DNA of 64,000 bases from Eumeta japonica (taxonomy: Eukaryota; Arthropoda; Insecta; Lepidoptera; Psychidae): positions 62,001 to 126,000 of the forward strand of contig BGZK01001320.1 of assembly GCA_005406025.1 (NCBI GenBank), given 5' to 3'. Made by a program: the position numbers and the translations under genes. The notes under the pieces are model-generated. The model was given only the letters and a program-made list of their open reading frames with translations. It had not been told where the DNA came from and made no database searches. Within the stretch, counting starts at the first letter, position 1; each line of letters starts with the position of its first letter. Below, in pieces: positions 37,190 to 47,800 of this stretch.

Positions 37190-37949
37190 AGTCTAAAACG
37201 CCCTGACCCTAATGGCATTCATACTTACTTAAGAAAGATCATTTTACTTCTTAAAATAACTTACAAATTATTGTAAGTTATTACAATAATTTATGTTATA
37301 TAATTACAATATATTTTTTAGAATTTCATATTATGTAGGTTTTACAATAATTAATAAAACTTTTACAAATTCTCGAGAGAGATAATAAGACTACGAAACG
37401 TAGTTTTTGACAATGTTACCTTAAGATTTTTACTGAAGTGTATTAATTCATTTAATATAAATCAAAAGAAAACCGTAGAGATCTTATCGGAAGCACTATT
37501 TATGTAGTATTTCAAAAATAAACGATTTATAATACATTTTCATCTTACAATAGTCATCAGAAAGAATTACCGTGGAGTAAGTTTTACTTTGACTTTTGTT
37601 TCACCGTAAATAAAACATGGTGTTAGATGTGTTTGATTCTCACGTGATATTATAAAAATTTTTGTAAAATGAAAATATTAACAACCATTAAATACAAAAG
37701 AAAAGTATTTTTCAAGTTTGGATGACTTGCGCAAATTAATTTTGATAGGGTGATCAATCATAGTCATACGCACACGAATCGTGGCGCATTATTAGTGTTT
37801 TCCACGTCTTGCATACTGTACGTGAGTTATAAACCGAATCATACTATTACAGTTTCTATTCAATTGTTGCGATCGGGATTAATCACGAAGTTTGTGTGAA
37901 AACGAAGATTAGTTTGTATTTATAAGTTACGTTCCAAAGGAGACGTTAA
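37190..37949. other. AT-rich intergenic stretch, nothing recognised
   Basis: No ORF of note, repeat or splice-bounded segment recognised. Confidence 0.45.
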
Positions 37950-38320
37950 ATGTATGGGTTCGAAGGAAAAAAATCGAATGGTCATAGACAACAAGTGATT
38001 GACAATTTAAATGTTCGGTGTTACGTTCGAAAACTAATCCATTCATATCAAAAAAATCGTTTGAAAATTAATAATTGTCACCAAAATCGATCCCGGAGTC
38101 GGCGCCACTGGATAGATTTTGATGAAGCGCTGTCACACTTATTTCTCTAGGTAGTCTTAAATGTCTGTAAATTCATACACACTGAATGGATATATTATTT
38201 CAAAACATTTGTTTTGGCTAAATCGCGTAGGTGACATTTAAATAAATGTCGTAATCGGTGAATGCAAGGCGAAAATTTAAATCAGGTTATATTGACATAT
38301 TTCAAACTTTGTTTTATTTA
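37950..38320 (+). repeat. dispersed repeat family R1, copy 1
   Basis: Shares with 39325-39680, in the same order, GTTCGGTGTTACGTTC, TTGTCACCAAAATCGAT/ATTACAAAATCGAT, ATATTATTTCAAAA, TGACATTTAAATAAATG and GTAATCGGTGAATGCAAGGC/AATAGTAAATGCAAGGC. No coding capacity recognised. Confidence 0.65.
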
Positions 38321-38454
38321 TTTGAAAGAAACGAAAAACTGTTCCGTTTTATAAAGTATATATTTAGTTGTAAGCGCGAAACCAAATAGAAATGTGGTGA
38401 GAATTTATGCGAAGAGCTGGAAACGAAAATATAGATTATAGACATACAACAAAA

Positions 38455-38760
38455 AAGAAGACACGGGATAAGTGCGAATAGCTCTCGTACCCTGTGGGTT
38501 CCGTATAAACTTAATAATGTATATCGATATTTTGTCCATCAAGAGTCTCGACGATTTTTGTATTTTCCATATCGGTACTGGCGAGATAATGGTTCCGGAA
38601 ATTATGAAACCTTTCTCTTTTTTCTCAAAACTTTTTTAATATTTTTGAAATTTTAATATTCACAAAAAAAGATTTAAAAGACAGACAGAGATACGGACAG
38701 ATGTACAGACAGACGGACAACTAAATGATCCTGTATGAGGTTTTATTTAGGGGTAGTGTA
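38455..38760 (+). repeat. dispersed repeat family R2, copy 1
   Basis: Starts ACACGGGATAAGTGCGA and passes GTACCCTGTGGGTTCCGTAT. It ends in a GACAGACAGAGATACGGACA tract with ATGATCCTGTATGAGG. It shares this layout with 58145-58440. Repeats of this form are widespread in insect genomes; I do not assign a class. Confidence 0.5.
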
Positions 38761-38894
38761 CTTTAAAAATGACAAATTATTCTATTGTTTTTACGGTTGT
38801 AAAGTGCATAAAAATGATATTACGGAAATATTACAACTTTATCTGGTTTATACTATGTTACATTTTTCAAAAAAAACTGGAGCATCTAGCTTCA

Positions 38895-38975
38895 ATGAAA
38901 TCATCTGTATTTTTTATCTCGCTTTCGCTTAGCGCATTCGGGGGTGCACGAGCGAGACGGAGCGCGGCGAAGACG
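38895..38975 (+). CDS. candidate signal-peptide first exon
   Basis: An ATG at 38895 opens 27 codons reading MKSSVFFISLSLSAFGGARA and then a basic RRSAAKT. A consensus donor GTGAGT begins at 38976. This has the look of a first exon encoding a secretory signal: a short basic start, a hydrophobic core, then small residues before a likely cleavage site. It ends in phase 0, unlike exon 1 of the intact protease (phase 1). It therefore cannot simply be spliced to that gene's exon 2. No matching second exon was found between here and 49600. It could belong to a dead or unrecognised neighbour, or be chance. Confidence 0.35.
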
Positions 38976-39324
38976 GTGAGTCATGTTTCGCGGTGACACC
39001 TCCCCGAAGTGCCCGCTGCTCTTTATCGGCACACATAGATCTGCTTGTTGACGATTTACACTTTGTGTGCAAACTGTGAACATTATTTCACTCGTTGGAC
39101 CAGGTGGCATTTCGTGAGCGGGTTTTCACGACTTACGGGGGTTAGGAGGCGGGGAGATTGTTGTTGCTACTTCAGTTTAATTACTGAAATTAATATTAAA
39201 TATTAAGTTCATGGGAAAACTAAGATTAAAACTTTAATTTTTTAAGTAACGTTTCACAGAATGCTTGAATTGTATACGAGTGGTTCACACGAAGACAACG
39301 CAACGACCACAGAGAAGAATATAT

Positions 39325-39680
39325 GGTGGGTTCACCAACGACAATAGACCACAATTGACAGTTGAACTGTCATTTCAGTGTTTGGTGTTACGTTCAGAAA
39401 ATAATTCGAAAACAGAAATGTTGTACGGAAATTAGTAATTATTACAAAATCGATTCTGTGCCATTCGACTGATTTTGTCATGATTCTGTCACATTTATTT
39501 CTATTAATATTCGCAAACGTCTCTAAACTCATATACACTGTTATACTGTTACATGTTGTACATATTATTTCAAAATATTTATTTAAATCAAATCTCATTG
39601 GTGACTTTTAAATAAACGCCATAAATAGTAAATGCAAGGCGAAAACTTAAATCAAGTAATATCGACATATTCCCAACTTT
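39325..39680 (+). repeat. dispersed repeat family R1, copy 2
   Basis: Partner of 37950-38320; see the shared blocks listed there. The two copies lie 1.4 kb apart in direct orientation. Confidence 0.65.
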
Positions 39681-39744
39681 GTTGATCTACATAACGACAA
39701 AAATTGTTTGTGATCAATACACAATAGAAATGTAAACAGTTTGA

Positions 39745-40250
39745 CAATCATTTTAAATGTTTCTCAACATATACACACAAAGATACATACGGACATGCTG
39801 ACATTATTCAGAAAATTGTCAAAACAGATTCCTAGGAGCTTAAAAGGGTTAAAATCGGATGAAAAGTCATTTCGAAAAGTCGGGCAGAAAACAGTATCTT
39901 CTCACTTTATAAAAAAAAATTCAATTTTCCTAGCGGGATGTTAAAAAACACAATTTTTAAAATATTTCAACTATTATGTCTTTCGAATACCCAATTCAAT
40001 TTTCATCTACTTTACGGCATTCGACGCAGTATTTTAAAAAGATGACTGAGTACCATATATAAATTTATCAAAAAGTTCAAGTTGTTATTTTGATAAATTT
40101 CTTTTTTTTTTCGAATATTTCGTTAACGACATATCTCGAATCATCGCATTTATGCATTCTTACGACAATCAACTTTGTTTATTAGGAAGAAGAGCCGGTT
40201 AGCTTTTATAATATATCGGTAGAATATTTTAAAAAATATTTAAAAAAAAT
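39745..40250 (+). repeat. dispersed repeat family R3, copy 1
   Basis: Long collinear match to 46985-47470. Shared blocks include TTTCTCAACATATACACAC, ATTGTCAAAAC.GATTCCTAGG, TCTTCTCACTTTAT, CTATGTCTTTC.AATAC, AGTATTTTAAAAAGATGACT and ATTTCGTTAACGACATATCT. The last part resembles one unit of the degenerate tandem array at 46730-47800. Confidence 0.75.
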
Positions 40251-42107
40251 TAAACGTGTGGCACTCGGGAACTGCCGCGGAAAGCTATTGCATACCATTT
40301 TTATCAACTTAAGTAATTATTAATAATTGCACTTTGTTTATTCATATTTAAAACACTTTATACACAAATTTTACGCATATAGCGTATTCACCAGCAACTG
40401 CTAAGCACTGTTGTACATAGGTACACCTATGTATACATTTATATCTACATGTATACTTACGGGGCACATGCGGTGAGTGTGGCATTATAAAGATATGATA
40501 GATACCTATACACCTATATACTTTCTCACAAACAGATGCTTACGTATTCGTCCGATTTCGGAGCAGCTCGTCTCGATTCGTGCGAGCTTCGTACAGTCGG
40601 ACCATATACATGCACGTTAAGCGAACGCTTGGCCGAGCTACATGGTAGGCGGAGTGGGGGGTGTTAGGTTTTACTTTCGTTACGGAATTTCTTGATTCGG
40701 TCGCCGCGCTCAAAGCCCGCGATAAAAACTATGCAATAGCTTAAAAAAAATAAATCAAAACGATAAACCGCAAGAATATTTTATACTCACAGGTATGTGG
40801 AGAAGGCGAGTGAGCGAAAGGTAATATGAGATGCATCAGTATTTATTAAAAAATCTGATGAACGTATTTCGATAAAGCAATACGCGATTACGCCGAAATC
40901 TCTATAAGCAAATAACGAAAATTTGCTATCGAATTTTTGAGAAATAACACAAAGTCCGTGGAAGGAATTCATAGAGAACAATTAGATAAAAACATTTCTC
41001 TCTTCAATTTTCTTCATATTTGTAACATTATAGAAAAACGTATGTAACCATTTGAAAATTTACATTATTAGGGTACAGTTTAAACTATTCAAACCGGTTA
41101 AATGATTTCTGTTAAATCAGCAAATGTACATAAAAAAGAACATACTTCTCAAATATAAAACCTACTTTTAAGTTGAAATGATATGATTATATAAAGACGT
41201 ACAAAATATATAAAATTGGGACGTGTTGTCAATATTTTGCATTTAGTCAATCAATCAATTTAATTCAATTCCATCAAACTCACGGCGTTATACGATATTA
41301 GGATGTATACATATACACGATATTGTGTCGCAATTTGTTTATTAAGTTCACGCATTCACACTTATTTATTGTTGTTAGGTATACAATTTTTTTTAAATAC
41401 GTAATTCGTCAATGTACTTATGTGATCCTGAAAATTTGTATGCTGTAAAAATATACTTTATATAGAAACTGATTACGTGTGTTATGTTTAACAAAGTTCA
41501 TACATTTTTTTTTATAGGGAAAGTTGTTAGCCTACTAGGATTGCATTTTTTTATGAAAATTTAACAATAGTCTTTTACATAGTCATCCTTTTCTGGCCAC
41601 TGCTCCCCTTATAATTTAAAAAGTTAATTTGTTTTTCTCGTCTCTCCCAGCTCCTTATCTCCTTTCAGCCGTTAGCGTCACATAAAGTGTATCTGACGAA
41701 TGATACTAGATAGATAAAGGGAATTGTGAAGTTCGGTGCCAAGTGAAAGAAAAGCGACGGCGAAGAAGGTAAAGGTTCTGACCCGTGGCAGTTATTGCGT
41801 CACATTTGTACGTGTCAGAGATGGCACGGGTTAGAAGACTGTAATGTGGCACGGCACAGCTAAGTGTCCATCTCCAACTACACTTTGTGCGCCTGCTAAC
41901 CTCAGAAGTACACCTCAGAAAAGCGTCGTGGCGTCGGTGGCCTTAGCTCACGCTGACATAAAACTTTAGCATGTTTTCATACGTATTTAAATATAATAAT
42001 TATATTTAGTGTGTGCTATACGTCCAGAAGAAGTGCGTCAAAAGATATCTCAGTTAGTTACAATATCAACCATTCCCGACTTTTTTTATAGTACATTCGA
42101 AGGGAAA
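40251..42107. other. intergenic stretch with scattered repeat debris
   Basis: CGTGTGGCACTCGGGAACTG (40253) and GTATTCGTCCGATTTCGGAG (40544) look like fragments of common dispersed repeats. No gene was recognised. Confidence 0.4.
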
Positions 42108-42240
42108 ACGAATAGGTGAGCCATCAGGGAGTAGATGGTCACCGCCACCCATGGACACTCGTAACTCCAGAGAAGCCATCGGCGTGCTACCGGTCTCTTT
42201 GTAACCTGCAGGACGTCTAATGGAAGGAGGAGTGGGCCAC
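42108..42240 (+). repeat. dispersed repeat sharing GTAGATGGTCACCGCC block
   Basis: GGGAGTAGATGGTCACCGCC followed by ACCCATGGACACTCG matches 23668-23700 (CGCCCATGGACACTTG). A downstream GGTCTCTTTGTAAC/GGCCTCTCGGGTAG similarity extends the match. No coding capacity. Confidence 0.6.
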
Positions 42241-44002
42241 CGGTTATTTTTCCTTGTTATGAAACTCCTTTCATAGACAACGATAAACTCCGAGCTATAA
42301 AGCCAAATTATGGCATTCTCGCGAAGTTACCTTTCAACCTAGACGACTTTGACAAGTTGTTAGTAGACATAGTTAATGACAAAAATTATATATAAGGGCT
42401 TAATTATCTTAGGAAAACAAAATAAGAAGTCGAGAAACAGTCTATTATTTTAAGATTGTCACCTTTAAATTGTCAATGAGAATTATTGTATTTCTATAAA
42501 TGCGAGAGCCTTTCTTATACATTTCTTAACACTAAGAAAATTGTTGTCACCTAAGTCATTTTTATGTAATGTGAGGATCTGAAAATTAAAAAAAAGGCTT
42601 GGTAATGATATATATTTAACGAAATGCATTCCATCACACAGTTAATTTTCTTTCAGGAAAAAAGTGTACTATGAAAATGAACATACTTCGTTACTAGAAT
42701 GATTGCGTCTATAAATGCTGTCTATGAACTTGCTTCATCTAATGTGCCGTCCCATAAAAAAAGGTATTAAAAAATTTTCGTTGCCAGTTACTAATTACGC
42801 GACACGGCTTCACCCGTTCCGTATATTTTCAACAAGGATTGCGTCCGAGTCAACAATTTAAAATAATTGCCCGATGAATAACAACATATTCATTTAATTA
42901 CCCATTTGAGCGACAGTAAGAAGGGTTGTCTTATTTCACGCGACGCGTAAATGGGTAAGTATTTTTGTTTGTGAAATTCTTTACATCATCTGAATATTCC
43001 AATGGTTTGATAGATTCAATCAATGAAGTATTTACCGATTCGTGTGACCCGTAAGATGGATCTATGCTGGACTTTGTTTTAATAAAACCATAATGGCGGC
43101 CGTAGAACACAACATGGCGGCAGAGACGAAAAAAAATTGCATATTGTATTATGTGACATAACAATGACTGGATATTTTGAAATCAAGATGCTATTTTCCT
43201 TTATCATTTTACAGCCATAGCCTTCATTTTGGATTTACGCAACCACAATGATGAAGTGCGCTTTCTCATATTTCATGAATTTGTTACCTAAAGTACTTAT
43301 TTAAATAATATTGTGAACAAGAAAAAAAATAACTCATATGCAATACCTAAAGTCACTGATCTACTTATTTGAATAGAGATCGATAATGCATTAGTGAAAA
43401 TTGTCTGAGACGTAATGAACACATATGTATATAACATAACATATATTACAGATCTGTTTGAGAAATGTAATTGCGTAGTAAATCAATTGTATGCATTGCT
43501 TATGAATCAGTCAGCGTTAGTTATTTAAGGTCTCGATAGTACCATTGTTTTTACCGGTCCTCTCAAATATCAATGAAGGTAATTCGTTACCATTACTTCT
43601 AATATAATCGCTATTGACATCATTAGTTACCGGAAATGGTCTTGGTAAGTATATTGTTAAAATAGGGCTAAAAAGTAGTCAACAATATAAGAAAATTAAT
43701 AATGAGTAGAATTAATTTTAAAATACCAAAAAAACAGGACTGCGTCAAAGTGAACACGGAGACAAGGTTATTTAAAAAATCATTAAATCATATATGATAA
43801 ACTTTTGCAATCGGAAGCATACATGTATATGTATGCCTGCGACTTTCGCTGCAAAAGTCGTATTAAGTAAAGAAAACGTGAATTTGATGCCTCTGACGAC
43901 AAATTTGTCATATCTGAATTAATGATTTCTTCCATCATTTTACATTTCCGTCCTTTTGGTTCACTTTTATATAGTCGGGGTTTTATTAGTGAATTTACTA
44001 CA
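42241..44002. other. AT-rich intergenic stretch, nothing recognised
   Basis: No gene or repeat recognised. Confidence 0.4.
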
Positions 44003-44029
44003 TTAGGTCCAGAAATTTAATTTGATATA

Positions 44030-44331
44030 TTAGGTCCAGAAAATTGAAGTATTTTCCTATTTTATAAGTAAAAAGTTGCAGTAAAATCTCTTTAGTTGTG
44101 CTGTTTCTATATGACTAGTTTTGATACCGTTAAATAGAAATGAAAATTAAAAGATAAAACAGTGTCTCGCTATTTTTCTATTGTTTTTTTGTCCACCAAA
44201 ATGAGTGAATCTAACGTAGAAATTCGATACATTTTGAAGTTTTATTACAAAAAGGTAAAAATGCGATACAATGCTACAGCAATAGCGTTATGTTACTACC
44301 TACAAAATGGCAACAAGTTGTTTAACGAAAT

Positions 44332-44334
<3 letters not shown>
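44030..44334 (+). mobile_element. mariner (irritans-like) 5' end, truncated
   Basis: TTAGGTCCAGAAAATTGAAG at 44030, preceded by TA, is a terminal repeat. The leader (AAAAAGTTGCAGTAAAATCTC, TGACTAGTTTTGATACC) matches the minus-strand copy at 13300-14473. An ATG at 44201 opens MSESNVEIRYILKFYYKK, the usual start of the helix-turn-helix domain, and the frame then degenerates. The element stops abruptly at the AT microsatellite, so catalytic regions are absent. A second TTAGGTCCAGAAA lies at 44003, giving a duplicated terminal sequence. Confidence 0.75.

Positions 44335-44381
<47 letters not shown>
44335..44381. repeat. (AT)n microsatellite
   Basis: Uninterrupted AT repeat of about 47 bp at the break point of the truncated mariner. 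Confidence 0.95.
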
Positions 44382-44383
<2 letters not shown>

Positions 44384-45776
44384 TTTCGTATTATATATAA
44401 TACGGAAAAACTTTGTATATAAATATGCAATAAAACAGAATTATTAGTGAATCGACAGACTAAGAATTCAAGTAGCAGTGCACGTATGTTTACAGTTTTA
44501 TTGTGCGAGCAAATCGAAGCCCGCATCGGAATTGGGCGAGTGGAAATCGCATTTTTGCCCTTTCCGTTTGTCTAAGGGAAATTGCTCAGTCACCGTAACA
44601 CGAGTAGCTGGCCCTGTTGCGTAGTCGCCGTAACATGTTACGCCTCAAAGAATTTCATATAATGCGTCCATGCTTTTTTTTATTGAATTTTTTATCGAAT
44701 AATTGAATTGTCATCGGTCCTTGAGACCTGTGCAAAGTTTCAACTCGATCAGACTTCTAGAAACCAGTGAAAATGAAGCTCAAAGATTCCGTTACATACA
44801 TACGACCCAAGCTTATAAAAGCGTGTTAAAATGCAGAAGGGATATATGCAGAAACACAGAGATACAACAAATCGCTACGGAACCACTTGAACGCTTATCT
44901 TTGTTCGGAAAAGCTTACTCGTCAGTACTCAAACTCCATTATAAATACATCTAGATTAGCCGTCTAGAAGGGTTTTCAAATGAAAATTACTCAATCAATT
45001 ATCTAGAACAAATAAGTCGTAAACATGTCACGTTTGACATAAGCAAACAATAATTATTGCACACTAGAAATTTCCACACCAAAAATAAATACATTTAATA
45101 GATATATACGTAGGAAGTGATGACTAAGGGGAAGGGATACCAGAGAAGGTTAAATACGCTTGCAGAATCCTATTCTCAATTTTTTTTTCTCATTGGAATT
45201 ATTTTGTAATTCACTTTTTATCTTGGGAGCGCAATTCGCAATAATTGCGAGTATATTTTATATAATCCGATTTCAAATATTGATGTCATTTGATATTTAT
45301 CTTTTGTCGAGTTATTAATTTTTTATAAAATAATTTGGTGGTAAATTAAAAAAAAATCTGTAAAATAAGTTTAGGTCTAATTAAGAGTACGTCATCCCTG
45401 AAACTTTCCGCCATAATATTTATCGATGTGTTTTGAGCTCATTGAATTATAAATATAGTCTAAAAGGTTTTTAGCTTAAAAATTTGAATCACGGTTGACC
45501 TTTCGGGCCATCCCTGAAACTTTTCACTACTTTCAAGGTCAAAATGTTAAAAGTAAGAAAGCTGTAAATTGTTGAGCTCGTCGTGCTCAAAAGATCGGTT
45601 TTATAATTTTCACAAGCTCTCTGAGCTAAATAATATAATTTTAATACGTTTTCGAGCTGTTATAATAGGCTTTTCATCAGAAGACGAGCGCATGCGTAGC
45701 CGCCATGCTGAAATGGTGGGAATTCAAAAGATTCGTACAGTTTTAATGAACAATGGCTAGAAAAGGAATTCTATAA
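44382..45776. other. intergenic stretch with repeat debris
   Basis: At 44705-44850, TTGTCATCGGTCCTTGAGAC..GCAAAGTTTCAACTCGATCA..ACATACATACGACCCAA resembles the 3' part of a common lepidopteran transposon. At 45470-45740 repeated GAGCTC-type words precede the SAP-like fragment and may belong to the same element. No intact gene. Confidence 0.4.
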
Positions 45777-45930
45777 CCACAATCAAATAAATTATTGGAA
45801 GAAACCATCGATGGTGCTTCACTTATTTATGATTCAATTGAAGCTCATAATTGTGAGCAATTAAAAAGATGGCTAAAATGTCATGGACCTCCACAAAAAG
45901 GGAAAAAAAAATGAGCTGATAGAGAGGTCA
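45777..45930 (+). pseudogene. SAP-domain-like coding fragment with frameshift
   Basis: The frame from 45777 encodes KLLEETIDGASLIYDSIEAH, followed by the motif CEQLKRWLKCHGPPQKGKK. A run of nine A then throws the frame into a stop; with one A fewer it continues NELIERSG. The pattern of a leucine-rich first helix, G-P-x-x-G-K-K and E-L-x-E-R is the SAP motif, a short DNA- or RNA-binding helix pair also found in proteins encoded by insect transposons. No partner domain was found on either side. It is probably a relic of a mobile element or a broken exon. Confidence 0.45.
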
Positions 45931-46729
45931 GGCATCAATATTTGCTTACTATTTATATATATATATATATAAAAAGTAATATTAACAATTTTATCTTTAT
46001 CAATAATATTAAGTCATTTGAAGTACTGAAAAAAGCAGTTTTTAACATGAATGTGACTCATAAAATATAATTATTAAAATAAGTCATTAATATTTTGAGA
46101 TTACATATGGCATTATTGATAAGAAATATGTGAATAAGATATTGAATATTTTTGTATTTTTATTATAAATAAAATCTTAATGACGAGAGAATATATATAA
46201 AAATTTATTAAATGTACAGAGTCAAAAATGCAACTAGGAATAATATACCTGTAGATCAAACAGTTGATAATTGACATTTCACATTTTGCACATGATTTGA
46301 TGTGTAATTTGCTTGAGGATTTTATTATTTTCTTACGATATTCAGACAAGGCTTTGGAAAATTTATAAAATAATATGTATTGTCTTTGAATGATTTTACT
46401 GTGTATCACTTTTACATACTCCATAACAACACCGTTTTGTTGTTCCTTTTCATACAGTCAACATAATTAAAATGAAATGTATTTTTTTCAATTATATGAT
46501 TTAATACTCTTTTCTTTCAATTTTTACAGTGAAAATGCTTCAACAAAATTGTTTTATTTTTATTTTTATGTACAGGCACTTTATCGTGGTTGCTTATCAA
46601 AAACTGTACGAAAAAGATGGCTGATGCTAACGCATGCGCACAAAAAAATTTTGAGATGAAAAGGCCTATTCAAAAATCCATATGTATTAAAAAACCGACT
46701 TTGTTTAATTTCTCAACTGTAGTATCTTT
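45931..46729. other. AT-rich intergenic stretch, nothing recognised
   Basis: Contains a short (TA)n at 45955-45971 and short ORFs only. Confidence 0.45.
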
Positions 46730-47800
46730 GGAACGCGTTATTTGATTTTAATGTACTTTGTGGTGTCCGTCGTTGTTTTTTAAAAAGAAAGAGACCACCA
46801 AATACAAAACATTAATCCATCAAGAACTACAAATATTATTAAAAAAAAAAAGATAACTCTCGAACGAACCCACCGATTTTGATGCAGTTTGTAAAAATTG
46901 ACGTTAATTTTTATGTACAAAAGGTGGTTAGATTTTGGAATTTATTGGTAGAGAAGTTTAAAATGCATTCTATGACACAGCTTTTGAAATGTTTCTCAAC
47001 ATATACACACATAAATACATACGGACACACTGATGTCATTCGGAAAATTGTCAAAACGGATTCCTAGGGTTAAGATCGGATGAAAAGTCTATTTAGAAAA
47101 GTCGGGCTGACAATAGTGTCTTCTCACTTTATGAAAAAAAAAATCCAATTTTCATAGCGGGAAGTTAAAAAACGCAATGTTTAAAATATTTCAACTACTA
47201 TGTCTTTCAAATACTCGATTCAATTTTCGTCTACTTTACGCCATTCTAAACAGTATTTTAAAAAGATGACTGAGCACCATATATTCATCAAAAAGTTCAA
47301 GAAGTTGTTATTTTGATAAATTTCTTCTTCTTTTTCGAATATTTCGTTAACGACATATCTCGAATGATCGCATTTATGCATTTTCCGACAATCAACTTTG
47401 TTTATTAGAAAGAAGAGCCGGTTAGATTTTATAATTTATCGCTAGAAAATTTTAAAAATATTTTTAAAAATTTTTGAACACTTTTTCTCCAACAATATCT
47501 CTTGAACGAATCAACCGATCTCGATGAGTTTAGCAACAATGAACTTTGTTTTTAAGGAGAACAACTGAATAGATTTTGGATTCTATAAGTAAAGCAATTT
47601 ACATAATTTTGTTAAAAAAACCTTTTTTAACAAACTTCTCTTCAACGATAACTCTTGAACAAATTAACGGATTTTCATGCAATTTAAGGGTTTCGATGTA
47701 AGTTTTTTTTGGGGAAAAGAGCCTATTAGATTTTGGTATCGATCAATAGGGTAGTCTAAAAGTTATTTAAAAAGAAAAACGTTTTTTTTTTCAAACTTTA
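46730..47800 (+). repeat. degenerate tandem repeat field, about 140-155 bp period
   Basis: The phrase ATAACTCTTGAACGAATCAA or variants recurs near 46852, 47355, 47495 and 47648. Each is followed by GATTTTGATGCA-like, AACTTTG, then GAGCCGGTTAGATTTT-like words. Spacing between the last three is about 140 and 153 bp. The 46985-47470 part also matches 39745-40250. The units are too diverged for a simple satellite. They may be subrepeats of a large mobile element. Confidence 0.6.

Noticed and set aside
43974..43990. Possible IVGG-type protease start (ATATAGTCGGGG)
   Set aside because: Followed by TTTTATTAG with no protease-like residues; chance match.
45569..45760. 63-codon frame before the SAP-like fragment
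   Set aside because: No domain, and it lies in GAGCTC-rich repeat sequence. Any link to the SAP-like piece is unproven.
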